The notes: generated from the sequence alone by a model not told the origin. A DNA stretch of 64,000 nt from a bacterium (GCA_019753235.1 JAIELF010000040.1:62001-126000); one strand, 5' to 3'; shown: positions 1 to 9,374, numbered from the stretch's first letter. Translations and numbers: made by a program.

Positions 1-368
1 ATCTCTCGGCTGGAATCGCAAGCGGCTCGTTTCGAACGGCTGGCATGGTGATTTGCCCATGCAGCATGAGCACACTGGCCGCGATCACTCATGGTCAAGG
101 GACCAACTTGATTCATCGAGCCGCCGACGTTCATCTTAAAGAGCGCCGCAAACTGATTCTAGTCCCACGCGAAACGCCTCTCAGTCTGGTCGCGATCGAG
201 AACATGGCCAGCGTCACCCGAGCCGGCGCGATTGTTCTTCCTGCCATGCCCGGGTTTTATCACCAGCCGACAACGATCCAGGATCTTGTCGATTTCGTCG
301 TCAGCCGAGTCTGCGATCTACTCGAAGTCGATAACAGCCTCATTCGGCGATGGGGTAGTTCCTCGTAA
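1..368 (+). CDS. ubiX: Flavin prenyltransferase UbiX, C-terminal part (cut by window start)
   Basis: The reading frame is open from base 3 and stops with TAA at 366-368, so the 5' part lies outside the window. UbiX joins dimethylallyl phosphate to FMN to make prenyl-FMN, the cofactor of UbiD-type decarboxylases. The visible part carries the family landmarks: SGSFRTAGM followed by a CSMSTLAAI segment, the VPRETPLS motif, and the MPGFYHQP motif. No ubiD is visible here; it may lie to the left. A PilZ-like gene and the coaB/coaC genes follow. Confidence 0.9.
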   Translation, partial: LSAGIASGSFRTAGMVICPCSMSTLAAITHGQGTNLIHRAADVHLKERRKLILVPRETPLSLVAIENMASVTRAGAIVLPAMPGFYHQPTTIQDLVDFVVSRVCDLLEVDNSLIRRWGSSS

Positions 369-536
369 CGAGCCCCGATCAATTCGATTACTCCGATCGT
401 TGCGGCGAGATACTCCCTCAATCTGGTTGCGACAAATTGTACCGATTCTCCCAGTTATGAGTTACGTTTCGATCGATAGGGTTTTCGATGATAGCTTCTC
501 ATTTCCTGATCATCGAAATTGTTTGAAGGGAACGAC

Positions 537-941
537 GTGGTAGCGACACTCACCGACGACGAAAGAGCCCGCCTCGACGCGCTGGCCAAATGGGCTCGGC
601 GAGTGCTCGATGACAACGACTTTGAAGGCAGGGACGAACGCCGAGCGAATCGCACGTCGATGAATGCAGAGATGACCCTGTTGCCGCTGGAGAAGAACTC
701 ACTTCGGCCACGCCTCGATCGTCGGGTCGCCGTTATCGGCAAAGATCTTTCCGATGTCGGGATCGGCATCGTTTCCAATCAGCCCCTCGAAGATGAACTC
801 TACTTCTGCGAGGTGGTCGGCCAATCGGGCGTGCTACTCATTCGCAAAGCGCGCGAACGGCTGGTGCGAGGCTCTATCCGGGATTATGGCTTCATGATTC
901 TCGATCGTTACGATTCGTTTCAGCATCTTCGCGAGATGTAG
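537..941 (+). CDS. PilZ-like hypothetical protein
   Basis: 134 residues from a GTG at 537. This start is chosen because GAAGGG lies 6 bases upstream; a TTG at 519 would precede that site. The middle shows an RR pair followed by a D-L-S-x-x-G-I-G-I segment and a beta-rich tail ending in RGSIRDYGFMIL. This resembles the PilZ fold that binds cyclic di-GMP, but the match is weak, so the function is an inference. The last 50 bases overlap the 3' end of coaC on the opposite strand, giving a convergent, tightly packed arrangement. Confidence 0.6.
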   Translation: MVATLTDDERARLDALAKWARRVLDDNDFEGRDERRANRTSMNAEMTLLPLEKNSLRPRLDRRVAVIGKDLSDVGIGIVSNQPLEDELYFCEVVGQSGVLLIRKARERLVRGSIRDYGFMILDRYDSFQHLREM

Positions 942-1479
942 CACGCCGAACCATGGCGACGATCGCGTCCGCGGGTGCCTGGGCACCCATGCCGATATCC
1001 GCACATGCCAATTCTTTCGACACCGGATCCACCACGCCAACACCCCAAGAACGAAGTCGGTCGAGATGCTCGGTCGTGAGAGGATGTTCCCACATCATCG
1101 TGTTCATCGCCGGCGCCACAATAACCGGTCGCGAATAATCCCACGCTCGCGCCACCGACAGCAGGAGCGTATCGCAGATCCCGTGGGCCATCTTGGCCAA
1201 GGAATCGGCCGACAGCGGAGCGATGACCAGCACGTCCGCCCAGCGCCGAAGCTCGATATGCAGAACGGGATCGCCAAGTTTTTTCCAAGAGCTCCATTCG
1301 TCATCGTCGCTATAGATCGGTACCTCGGGCATTCCTTCGGGGAGAAAATGCTGCGCTCGGCGAGTCACGATCGCTTTCAACTCGCCCTGCGCCGCAAGTT
1401 CATGACCGAGACGATCCGACCGGATGGCGGCCACGCTGCCGGTGATCCCCCAAAGAATGTGCGGCAATCGACCGGTCAT
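892..1479 (-). CDS. coaC: Phosphopantothenoylcysteine decarboxylase (standalone CoaC)
   Basis: 195 residues. The protein is the flavin-dependent decarboxylase step of coenzyme A synthesis (phosphopantothenoylcysteine to phosphopantetheine). Visible HFCD-family features are the N-terminal GITGSVAAI loop, a His in HIELRRWAD, the APLSADSLAKMAHG flavin loop, the PAMN motif (PAMNTMMWEHP) and a Cys in the substrate flap (ELACADIG). The ATG at 1479 is chosen because it overlaps the stop of coaB in TCATGA, implying translational coupling; an in-frame start at 1530 would lie deep inside coaB. Most bacteria fuse this domain to CoaB; here it is a separate gene. Confidence 0.88.
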   Translation of the reverse strand: MTGRLPHILWGITGSVAAIRSDRLGHELAAQGELKAIVTRRAQHFLPEGMPEVPIYSDDDEWSSWKKLGDPVLHIELRRWADVLVIAPLSADSLAKMAHGICDTLLLSVARAWDYSRPVIVAPAMNTMMWEHPLTTEHLDRLRSWGVGVVDPVSKELACADIGMGAQAPADAIVAMVRRATSREDAETNRNDRES

Positions 1480-2231
1480 GACTGCTGCTTTCCGCCAAGG
1501 GAAAGTGCAGGCTGGCGTTCCCGCACCCAACGGAAAACGCGTTCCACTAAACGCTCGGCCGGTTCCTCTTCGGGCAGGTAAGTTTCTGTGGGATGGCCCG
1601 GTCGAACCAGATGAATGGTGTGTCGGCTTTCGCGCAGATCGGTCAAATCATTGGCAACGATGCAATCCGATCCGTTATTCCGTGCCGATTTCTCGGCCGC
1701 CATCAACAGCTCTTCGCGAGTCGAACCAACCAGCAGCTTAAAGCCGACCTGATAGATCGAGGGTGCCCAGCTCTTTACTCGGTCGATGGTCTTAGGGACA
1801 CGGTCGAGCTCGATGGTGAGATGATCCCGATCCGAAGGGATCTTTCCTTCTTGTGCCGTGGGAGCATAGTCGGAAACCGCCGCCGCCAGAAAAATGACAT
1901 CGAAGTGTTCCCGCCGAAGAAGCTCTTCCAGTTTCGTCTGGTAGGATTCCAGGCTTAGAAATGTCACCTCTTCGTAGCGAGACCGGTGCGGGGCAAAGGC
2001 CGACGCCAACTCGCGGGCCTCGTCGAGTTGCGGCTCGATCGGTAGCGAAATATTGATCTTCTTCTCGACCGGGCTGACGGCTCGCTCGGAATGAAAATGC
2101 AGAACACTGGCCCCATGCCGGAGCGACGCCCAAGCAAGTTCCGCCCCGAAACGCCCGCTCGACACATTCCCGAGCCAGCGGATTTCATCGATGTAAGCAC
2201 GGGTTCCGCCGGCGGTGATCAATACTCGCAT
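1476..2231 (-). CDS. coaB: Phosphopantothenate-cysteine ligase (standalone CoaB)
   Basis: 251 residues. It joins cysteine to 4'-phosphopantothenate with nucleotide triphosphate. The N terminus reads MRVLITAGGT, followed by YIDEIRWLGNVSSGRFG, the expected Rossmann-type loop. Further on come KIPSDRDHLTIEL, VGFKLL and SDCIVANDL, all at the usual positions for CoaB. The ATG at 2231 is preceded by GGGGGAA about 9 bases upstream and places GGT at the normal distance from the start; a longer open frame to 2360 has no family similarity. It is transcribed with coaC, with the coaB stop overlapping the coaC start. Confidence 0.9.
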   Translation of the reverse strand: MRVLITAGGTRAYIDEIRWLGNVSSGRFGAELAWASLRHGASVLHFHSERAVSPVEKKINISLPIEPQLDEARELASAFAPHRSRYEEVTFLSLESYQTKLEELLRREHFDVIFLAAAVSDYAPTAQEGKIPSDRDHLTIELDRVPKTIDRVKSWAPSIYQVGFKLLVGSTREELLMAAEKSARNNGSDCIVANDLTDLRESRHTIHLVRPGHPTETYLPEEEPAERLVERVFRWVRERQPALSLGGKQQS

Positions 2232-2437
2232 CTGGACGATTCCCCCGCAGACCTGGCCGTGTCGATCGGACGACGAGCAGCCCCCAGAAACGAACCTTTC
2301 CCCCGCTGCCGACCTCGTTGGGAGGTCGGTCTTCGCTGATCCTACACCCGAATCTTCCATGAGGCTCGCCGGAACGGGGGTTTTTGACTAGAACAGTCGT
2401 CTCATCGGGGGGATGTTCCGACCAGGACACCCGCCAG

Positions 2438-2511
2438 GGGGATGTAGCTCAATTGGTTAGAGCACCGGACTGTCGATCCGGAGGTTGCGGGTTCGAGCCC
2501 CGTCATCCTCG
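2438..2511 (+). tRNA. tRNA-Asp (anticodon GTC)
   Basis: A complete 74-base cloverleaf is visible. The acceptor stem GGGGATG pairs with CATCCTC (one G-T pair), discriminator G at 2511. The D arm is GCTC/GAGC, the anticodon stem CCGGA/TCCGG encloses CTGTCGA with GTC at 2472-2474, and the T arm GCGGG/CCCGT encloses TTCGAGC. No CCA is encoded. It stands alone between coaB and the oxidoreductase gene. Confidence 0.97.
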
Positions 2512-3313
2512 CTAATGATCATGCCAGGTTCCCAGGAAAAACCTCGGGAGCCGGCAACCGCCCTCTCCTCCCTGCCCCATATCCCTTTAGACCTTAACGA
2601 TCACTTTTATTCCCACCCGCCGCCCATCGAAAGGCAGGATTCAGGTCACCGTCAGGCTCGCTAAGTTTTTCAGCGATCAATCGCACGGTAAAGGGAAGAA
2701 TCGAGCGGGAACCTGAACCGCTCAATATTTGAGTTTTTGGCCTTGAACCTTCGCCGCCGACGTCCTCATTACATTTGAAAAAGTAAGTAAAGACCCGAGG
2801 ACTGCAGCCTAGCCCGACCGGCTTACCTGCGCCCCAGGTGCCGACCAAGTCCCAAACCAAGCCTTGCTCGGTCCAAGAGCTAACTAGGAACTAAGAGTCG
2901 GCCATCGACCGAGCCCTCGCCTTTATGTGAAGACTCTGTTTTTGAATCGCCTATCAGCTCGACCTTTAGACTCCCAGACCAACACGACGGTCCGCCACGA
3001 GAGGCTTCTGCATCTGGACCGCGTATCTTTGACGCCAAGTCATCTGGGATTTCATGAACATTTAAGAAGCATATCGCATCCACGACATGCGCGACACCCT
3101 ATCACGGAGCCAACGCTTCGCTGCCTGGTTTGGCCTCGGAGAATCTGTCGCCGTAGTCGATAGCGTCCTAATCTTTTCCCCTCGCTCGTCGAGCCTCCGC
3201 TTACTCAGTATCGTCTGGAACCGCCCACGCGGTTAGTGTCGGCGACGCCATCGGGTTGAACTTGTCGCGGTGGCGCGTTTTGAAATCCTTTAATCTGTTC
3301 GAAAGGCTCACTG
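2512..3313. other. Intergenic stretch without a supported gene
   Basis: About 800 bases lie between the tRNA and the Old Yellow Enzyme gene. The short open frames here have no family likeness and no good start context, and no second tRNA or clear hairpin terminator was seen. The promoter of the oxidoreductase gene probably lies near its right end. Confidence 0.5.
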
Positions 3314-4408
3314 ATGACGACTGAAGTCCCGCACTTGTTCCGTTCCTTTCCTCTCTCCAACCTCACTCTCAACAATCGCGTCGTTCTCGCGCCAATGACG
3401 CGTGGCCGCGCGGGTGAATCCCGGGTACCCAACGAATTGATGGCGACATACTACGCGCAGCGCGCCTCCGCTGGCCTAATCATCTCGGAGGCGACGACAA
3501 TTTCCGAGCAGGGGAACGGCTGGATTGGTTCGCCGGGAATCTACACCGACGCCATGACGGATGCGTGGAAAGGCGTTGTTCGCAAGGTTCATGAAGCGGG
3601 TGGCACCATCTTCCTCCAGCTTTGGCATTGCGGGCGAGCATCGCACAGCGATTTTCATGGAGGAGAGCCGGCGGTGGCTCCTTCCGCCATCGCGATCAAC
3701 GGGGATTACATCCATACGCCCATCGGTAAGAAACCTTATGAAGTGCCCAGAGCATTGGAGATCGATGAAATCGCGAATGTCGTGAAGGATTATCAACGGG
3801 CCGCCGAGCGAGCAAAACAGGCGGGCTTCGACGGTGTCGAGATTCACTCGGCAAATGGCTATCTGTTGGACTCATTCTTACAGTCCAAGTCGAATCATCG
3901 GACGGACGCCTATGGTGGAAACGTCGCGAAGCGAACTCGTCTGCTCGAAGAGGTCGTCGGAGCGGTAACGGCCGTCTGGTCGGCGTCGCGAGTGGGAGTT
4001 CGCATCTCTCCCAACGGGATTTTTAACAGCATGGGTTCGCCCGACTTCCGCGAACAGTTTCTTCACATCGCGTCTCGGCTCGATGGATTCGGTCTCGCTT
4101 ATTTGCACGTGATGGATGGATTAGCGCTCGGGTTCCATCAACTTGGCGAACCAATGACGCTGACAGAGTTCCGCACCGTGTTTCGTGGCCCCTTGATGGC
4201 GAACTGCGGCTACACCAAGGAGACAGCGGAAAGGGCGGTTGCCAGCGGATACGCGGACCTCGTCTCTTTTGGTCGCCCCTTCATCAGCAATCCTGATCTT
4301 GTTCACCGATTCCTCAACAACATTCCTTTGGCGCCCGATGCCGACATGAAGGTGTGGTATAGCTCGCTGGGGCCTACCGGTTACACGGACTTCCCAAACG
4401 CCTCCTAA
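3314..4408 (+). CDS. Old Yellow Enzyme family alkene reductase (NemA-like)
   Basis: 364 residues, the usual size for this FMN-dependent TIM-barrel family, which reduces activated C=C bonds, nitrate esters or quinones with NAD(P)H. Visible family motifs are the N-terminal NRVVLAPMTR, LQLWHCGRASH, EIHSANGYLLDSFLQ with the paired His/Asn that bind substrate, the NHRTDAYGG stretch, and the C-terminal GYADLVSFGRPFISNPDL phosphate-binding segment. ATG at 3314. The gene is single, with no adjacent regulator. The substrate cannot be told from sequence. Confidence 0.9.
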   Translation: MTTEVPHLFRSFPLSNLTLNNRVVLAPMTRGRAGESRVPNELMATYYAQRASAGLIISEATTISEQGNGWIGSPGIYTDAMTDAWKGVVRKVHEAGGTIFLQLWHCGRASHSDFHGGEPAVAPSAIAINGDYIHTPIGKKPYEVPRALEIDEIANVVKDYQRAAERAKQAGFDGVEIHSANGYLLDSFLQSKSNHRTDAYGGNVAKRTRLLEEVVGAVTAVWSASRVGVRISPNGIFNSMGSPDFREQFLHIASRLDGFGLAYLHVMDGLALGFHQLGEPMTLTEFRTVFRGPLMANCGYTKETAERAVASGYADLVSFGRPFISNPDLVHRFLNNIPLAPDADMKVWYSSLGPTGYTDFPNAS

Positions 4409-4729
4409 GCATGTTTGCGTTCGACGAAACCGAACGGTTCCGTCGGTTATGCAAGATGAAACCAAGCGATCGGCCTTGATCGTCCATAGGTCCTTCGCTG
4501 GATTCTGAGACGATCGCTACGAAGAGCATCATGATTGCTGTATCACGAGGCCCCCTCTCCCATAGCATCCAGCTCGACGCAACCCTTTCCTTCATGGAGG
4601 CAGTCACAAACATTCTTGTCAGATGATCTCCATGTTTGGCGATCGATCCGACAGGCCTTGTCGGGTTCTTAAGTCTGCTTTTTGAGTTCTGATGAGGAGC
4701 GGGTCGGCGATTCAGAGGATTTAGAGGAC
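4409..4729. other. Convergent intergenic region with a hairpin
   Basis: 320 bases separate the convergent oxidoreductase and CitG-type genes. A near-perfect inverted repeat (CGACGAAACC, loop GAAC, GGTTCCGTCG) lies at 4422-4445, just after the oxidoreductase stop. It could end transcription but has no run of T after it. No gene is supported in the rest. Confidence 0.4.
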
Positions 4730-5593
4730 TCAGATTGATGTCTGCCAGAGATCAATGAGAAGTGTTGCTGCCACGAGGTCGGCACTGGTTCCGGGATTGC
4801 GCATGTGGCCGTCCTCGCGAAGCCAACGATCGAAATCGACTAGTTCGCGCGATTGCAGAAATCCTGGCCTCGGGACAACGCTGGTCGTTACGGGCATGCG
4901 CCAAGCCTCCACGATGCGGTGAGCTCGATGGGCCGATTCTTCGGCCAGTTCGCGTCCGAGCTTTCTCGCGATCAGCGTGTCGGGAAACCGGGCCATCCAA
5001 ACAATCTGGCTCCAAACAACCGCTTCTTCTCGCGTCAAACCTTGCTCTCGAGTGGGGCGGTAAACTTGCGCTTGGATGGCCCAGATGTCGAAGAAATCGT
5101 TTGCGTACGCACGTGCGATCGAATCTCGCTCGGCCGCCAGAGACATCGCCTCGCGCAGCGTCACCGTCGGGCGCTCGGTAACATCTTGTTGGTCGACCTT
5201 TCCCAAGCCGCCGGGCATCGCCTCTCGAATCGCTTGAAAGGCGAGCTCGGCATCTTCGACAGTCAGTTCCCGCAGGACCGAAACGACCGCTTCACGGCCG
5301 AGCCCCCCGAGCGCGATCGCTCGGCAAACAGGCGCAAAAAGGATAATGATTCCGAGGTTCGTATTCGACGGAGCGACTTCACGCGTGGCGCGAACCGATT
5401 GTAAAATCGTCTCGCCGACGGACCGAGAACCTGCTCGCGCCATCTCCGGCGCGATGGCCTGGGCGGATCGCAAGAAGTCCTCGGCCACAAGATCGTCGAA
5501 CGGTGCTCCGGGATGGACGTTGCCTGGCTTACATGCCAAAACTTCCTCGCGGCATGCTTGCTCGACAATCTGAGCCAATGTCCATGAATTCAA
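4730..5593 (-). CDS. Triphosphoribosyl-dephospho-CoA synthase family protein (CitG/MdcB-like)
   Basis: 287 residues from a TTG at 5593. That start has GGGAAGG about 8 bases upstream and gives the usual N terminus (LAQIVEQACREEVLACKPGNVHPG); upstream GTG codons at 5626 or 5659 are alternatives. Family motifs present are KPGNVHPGAPFDDL and NTNLGIIILFAPV. Characterised members make the prosthetic-group precursor of citrate lyase or malonate decarboxylase from ATP and dephospho-CoA. None of those enzymes is encoded in this window, so the real substrate is open. Family assignment is strong, function only moderate. Confidence 0.82.
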   Translation of the reverse strand: MNSWTLAQIVEQACREEVLACKPGNVHPGAPFDDLVAEDFLRSAQAIAPEMARAGSRSVGETILQSVRATREVAPSNTNLGIIILFAPVCRAIALGGLGREAVVSVLRELTVEDAELAFQAIREAMPGGLGKVDQQDVTERPTVTLREAMSLAAERDSIARAYANDFFDIWAIQAQVYRPTREQGLTREEAVVWSQIVWMARFPDTLIARKLGRELAEESAHRAHRIVEAWRMPVTTSVVPRPGFLQSRELVDFDRWLREDGHMRNPGTSADLVAATLLIDLWQTSI

Positions 5594-5758
5594 GCCAGTT
5601 GCCTTCCCAATTGCTGTTCGAACCACGTACTTTGTTATGATACGGGACAAGCCGACCACGGAGTGTCACCGTGCCGAGCGACCCGGCAAGAGGCTTTCGT
5701 TATTTTAGAATCGGTAGGGTGTCGACCGCGGCAAAGAAGTGGTGAGGATCGTTTCGCG

Positions 5759-6220
5759 ATGAGTGAGAGTCGAATCGTCGAGACCGATGAACGGTTTCCC
5801 TCGGGACCTTGGAAGGGGTTCTTTTTGCAGAAATCCCATCCAGGCCGAAACTGGATGAAGCTTGAACTCACCTTCGCGGAGGGAAAAGTGGTCGGCTCTG
5901 GAAGCGACTGGGTCGGTAAGTTCGTGATGAATGGATCGTACGAAACCGAGAGTGGCAAATGCCAAATGCTCAAGGGGTACGTTGGCCGACATTCGGTCAA
6001 CTATCAGGGCTACAACGAAGGGAAGGGGATCTGGGGAACCTGGCGTTTCGAGAGCGTCGATCACGGCGGCTTCTATATTTGGCCTGAAGGAATGCCCGAT
6101 CCGACAGAGCCGGTCTTGGCGGAGAAGGCCGATCTCCCCGCGGTCGTCGTTTCGGGAAATCATGCCGACGACGAAGTGGTTGTTCGGCCGTTCGATAAAG
6201 CCGGCGCGAGTAAGAAATAG
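5759..6220 (+). CDS. Conserved protein of unknown function
   Basis: 153 residues. ATG at 5759 is favoured over the longer frame from 5663, because GAGG lies 11 bases upstream and the protein-like sequence begins here. The protein is soluble, without a signal peptide, and rich in aromatic residues and glycine: GPWKGFFLQ, GSGSDWVGKF, YVGRHSVNYQGYNEGKGIWGTW, then GGFYIWPEG. The alternating pattern suggests a small beta barrel or sandwich. I recall similar unnamed proteins in planctomycetes and cyanobacteria but cannot verify this here. It stands alone, divergent from the CitG-like gene. Confidence 0.75.
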   Translation: MSESRIVETDERFPSGPWKGFFLQKSHPGRNWMKLELTFAEGKVVGSGSDWVGKFVMNGSYETESGKCQMLKGYVGRHSVNYQGYNEGKGIWGTWRFESVDHGGFYIWPEGMPDPTEPVLAEKADLPAVVVSGNHADDEVVVRPFDKAGASKK

Positions 6221-6378
6221 AAGTTCGTTGAGAATGGAGAGAGGTTGGCTCGGCACCATCGAATGATGAGGGAGCAGGCCGACCAAGGCCCCGATTCTCG
6301 TTGATTTTCTCAGGATTGACTGCCGCAGGGCCCAGGTCGATTGAATTCGGTCGCGAAGGGAGTCGCCCATAAGGGCCC

Positions 6379-8793
6379 ATGAAAACCAACGTCGACCTTG
6401 ATGCGATCCCCTCGCTCCTCCCTCGCTTCGGACTGTCCGACTTTCGGCCTGGGCAACGGGAAGTGATCGAGACGGTTCTCGGCGGGCGAGACGTTTTGTG
6501 CGTGATGCCGACGGGCGGGGGGAAGAGCCTGTGTTACCAACTTCCCTCTCTTCTTCTGCAAGGTGTCACGCTCGTCGTGAGTCCCTTGATTGCCTTGATG
6601 AAGGACCAGGAAGATCAGCTTCTTCGGCTTGGCCTGCGGGCAGCGGCTTTGCACAGTGGATTGACCCTCGACGAGCAGCGAGATCGGCTAGCCCTCATTG
6701 AGAGCGGAGCGATCGATCTGTGTTACATTGCCCCGGAAAGACTTCGCAGCATTCGTTTCTTAGAGGCTCTCGCGCGTGTCGGAGTTGCGATGCTGGCCGT
6801 CGATGAAGCGCACTGCATCAGCGAATGGGGCCACGACTTTCGACCTGACTATGCTCGTCTCGGTTGGTTCCGCGAAAAGCTCGGTAACCCAACAACGATC
6901 GCGCTGACGGCGACCGCTACCGACGTCGTCCGACGAGATATCGTCGAACAGTTGCATCTGATCGACCCGGGCGTTTTTGTTCGAGGATTCGATCGCCCGA
7001 ACTTGCATTACGCGGTCCGCCCGATTCGCTCGAAGAATGAAAAACTGGCCGCTCTGGAGGAAATCGATGATCGCATCCCCGGAGCGAAAATCGTCTACGC
7101 CGCCAGCCGAAAGCAATGCGAGGAAGCAGGAGAATATCTTCGCGCATCTCGGCAGAATCGTGTGGTGATTTATCATGCTGGCTTGGCTCCGAATGATCGA
7201 CGTCAATCGCAAGATGCCTTCATGTCGGGCAAGTGCGACTTGATCGTCGCGACCAATGCTTTCGGGATGGGGGTCGATAAGGCCGACATCCGGGCCGTCA
7301 TTCACTTCAACCTGCCGGGGACTCTCGAAGCCTACTATCAAGAGGCAGGCCGTGCGGGCCGAGATGGAAAGCCCGCCCAGTGCGAACTTCTTTATTCACC
7401 GTCGGATCGGTTTATCCAGGAATTCTTCATCGAAGGGGAGTATCCATCACGCGGACTCGTGTTTCATGTCCTCGCATTTTTTCGAAGTCTCCCAGAAGAG
7501 ATCGTCGAACTGACCCGTCAGGAACTCAAAGAACGGCTTGGCACGCAAGCGAGCGAGATGGCCATCGGCGCCGCCATCAAGTTGCTCGAATCGGCGGGCG
7601 TTCTGGAACGGCTTCGACCGCGAGAGAACATGGCGATTTTGCGGATTCAAGAGACGGGCCCGGATCTGACCGATCTTGTTCCTGCTTCCGCGAAGAGTCA
7701 GATCCGCGTTCTTCGTTATCTCGACAAGTTGGTCGGCCCTCGGCGAGGTGAGGACTTCTATTTTCATCCGGCGGCGGTGGCCGACGATCTGGAGATGGAC
7801 CGAAGCAGTTTCCTTCAGACGCTTCGAGAACTGACCACCCGTCTTCAGTTGGACTACATCCCTCCTTTTCGAGGCAGCGCCACCAGGATCATCGATCGAA
7901 CAACTTTGGCGGACGATATCTCTATTGATTTCGATTCTTTGGAAGATCGCAAACGACGAGAGTTCGGCAAGCTCGAACGAATGATCGACTACGCACAGTC
8001 CAGTGATTGTCGTCGACAGGCCATCCTTCGATACTTCGGAGAGCGGATTAAACCCTGCGGTCACTGTGACAACTGCGATCACTTCCCCCCGGTGCCGAGT
8101 CCACTCAACGACGATCCCGCTCCCGCGACACATGCTTCGGATGATCCTCCTCGCGAGATCGACAAGATCGCCCGGATCATTGTCGGAGCGACGCGCGACG
8201 TCAATGGGAAGGTCGGGAAGACGACTTTGGCCGCCGCGCTCTGCGGCTCGAAATCACAAAAAGCGCTTCGCTTTGGAATGGGAAGAAAACATTGGCACGG
8301 GTCGCTTTCGACGTGGAAACAGAAGGACGTCGTCGACTTGATTCAGTCGCTCCAGATGGTCGGCATCATCGAGCAGCGGGGCGAATCGCTTCGGCCAACG
8401 ATCGGCGTCGGAGCAAGAGGTGATTCTTTTCTCGATTCGAATGAACCCCTGCCCGCTCGGCTTCCACTTTCTGCAGAGCTGAAAGCGAGATTCCCTGCCT
8501 TGCCCGTTCAGCCGACGCGCGAGACGACCCCGATTGATCCCACGCAAGTCGAGTGGACGTGCCGAGCCCTGGATGCGGGATTCCATCTTCTAGAGACGGC
8601 CGATCTTCGCCGACTTACGCTCGCTCGCGTGTTGGACGAATTGGAAATCGCGATTCAACAGAACCGAGCGTTGCCAATGAAACCCTTCGAAGTTCAGATC
8701 GACGATGGCGTTCTCGACGGGCGACGCCTGGCGATCCTCGAGCGGATCCGCGAGATTCAGGCTCCACCAGGCCGACCCGCGGAAGCTCCGTAA
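6379..8793 (+). CDS. recQ: ATP-dependent DNA helicase RecQ
   Basis: 804 residues, somewhat longer than E. coli RecQ. It is a 3'-5' DNA helicase for recombination and fork repair. Domain 1 has Walker A TGGGKS at 45-50, DEAH at 142-145 and the RecQ aromatic-rich loop CISEWGHDFRP right after it. Domain 2 has the ATTNAFGMGVDKADIR and QEAGRAGRDG motifs. A zinc site with CGHCDNC follows near 560, then an RQC winged helix (about 595-680). The last 100 residues could hold a diverged HRDC-like domain. ATG at 6379; no operon partner. Confidence 0.95.
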   Translation: MKTNVDLDAIPSLLPRFGLSDFRPGQREVIETVLGGRDVLCVMPTGGGKSLCYQLPSLLLQGVTLVVSPLIALMKDQEDQLLRLGLRAAALHSGLTLDEQRDRLALIESGAIDLCYIAPERLRSIRFLEALARVGVAMLAVDEAHCISEWGHDFRPDYARLGWFREKLGNPTTIALTATATDVVRRDIVEQLHLIDPGVFVRGFDRPNLHYAVRPIRSKNEKLAALEEIDDRIPGAKIVYAASRKQCEEAGEYLRASRQNRVVIYHAGLAPNDRRQSQDAFMSGKCDLIVATNAFGMGVDKADIRAVIHFNLPGTLEAYYQEAGRAGRDGKPAQCELLYSPSDRFIQEFFIEGEYPSRGLVFHVLAFFRSLPEEIVELTRQELKERLGTQASEMAIGAAIKLLESAGVLERLRPRENMAILRIQETGPDLTDLVPASAKSQIRVLRYLDKLVGPRRGEDFYFHPAAVADDLEMDRSSFLQTLRELTTRLQLDYIPPFRGSATRIIDRTTLADDISIDFDSLEDRKRREFGKLERMIDYAQSSDCRRQAILRYFGERIKPCGHCDNCDHFPPVPSPLNDDPAPATHASDDPPREIDKIARIIVGATRDVNGKVGKTTLAAALCGSKSQKALRFGMGRKHWHGSLSTWKQKDVVDLIQSLQMVGIIEQRGESLRPTIGVGARGDSFLDSNEPLPARLPLSAELKARFPALPVQPTRETTPIDPTQVEWTCRALDAGFHLLETADLRRLTLARVLDELEIAIQQNRALPMKPFEVQIDDGVLDGRRLAILERIREIQAPPGRPAEAP

Positions 8794-8906
8794 AACAATC
8801 GGTTCAGCGGAACCGCGACGCTTGGTGGAGTCGCTTCTTTGTTGAGTTGCTCTTGTCAACGATCAATAACATCCGCTGGCAGCGAACAGGAAAAGGAGGA
8901 GGGCGA

Positions 8907-9374
8907 TTGTCTCAGCTAACGAGCGCGATGATCGCTCGCGCGGTCCATCTATATCTCTCGTCCGCCTATACTGAGGTGGACATCCCCGCCAGCAAACGGC
9001 ATTTCGCTTCGCTGACCGAGGCCGATTCGCTCGATCTTTGGCTTTCTCAGAAAGGGGTTGAGAAACCTCGCGACCGTTCTCCCGCGATGAGCATCATGTA
9101 TGCGATTCGTCTGGGCAACGCGTGGTACCCGCACATGAAAATCCTGCTGGCAGTGATGGATCCCACCGGCGAGCCCCTTTTTTCCATCGACACTCATGAT
9201 CGTCTTGAGGTTCCCCCAGGTTCTCCCGACGAAGCCGGGGTAAAGGAGTTACAGTCGAAGAATCGTGATCTGGCCCGCGCGATCGAACAGGCGTGGGAGG
9301 CGGCGGGCATTCCGACGCAGGCAGGTCTTCTCAAGCGATATCTCGCCTCCCGAAAACCAGCGACTCCCGAATAA
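8907..9374 (+). CDS. Conserved hypothetical protein
   Basis: 155 residues from a TTG at 8907, chosen because a strong AGGAGGAGG lies just upstream; an ATG seven codons later is possible. The frame stays open upstream into recQ, but that part reads as recQ in another frame. No signal peptide or membrane segment. The sequence begins with a helix (AMIARAVHLYLSSAY), has a central hydrophobic strand region (WYPHMKILLAVMDPTGEPLFSIDTHD) and ends in a helical tail. I do not recognise a named family. It starts 113 bases after recQ on the same strand. Confidence 0.7.
   Translation: MSQLTSAMIARAVHLYLSSAYTEVDIPASKRHFASLTEADSLDLWLSQKGVEKPRDRSPAMSIMYAIRLGNAWYPHMKILLAVMDPTGEPLFSIDTHDRLEVPPGSPDEAGVKELQSKNRDLARAIEQAWEAAGIPTQAGLLKRYLASRKPATPE

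Noticed and set aside
2594-2860. Possible small minus-strand gene after the tRNA
   Set aside because: No ribosome site, no family likeness, unusual composition.
4422-4445. Hairpin after the oxidoreductase gene as a terminator
   Set aside because: The stem is good but no run of T follows, so it is mentioned only in the gap description.
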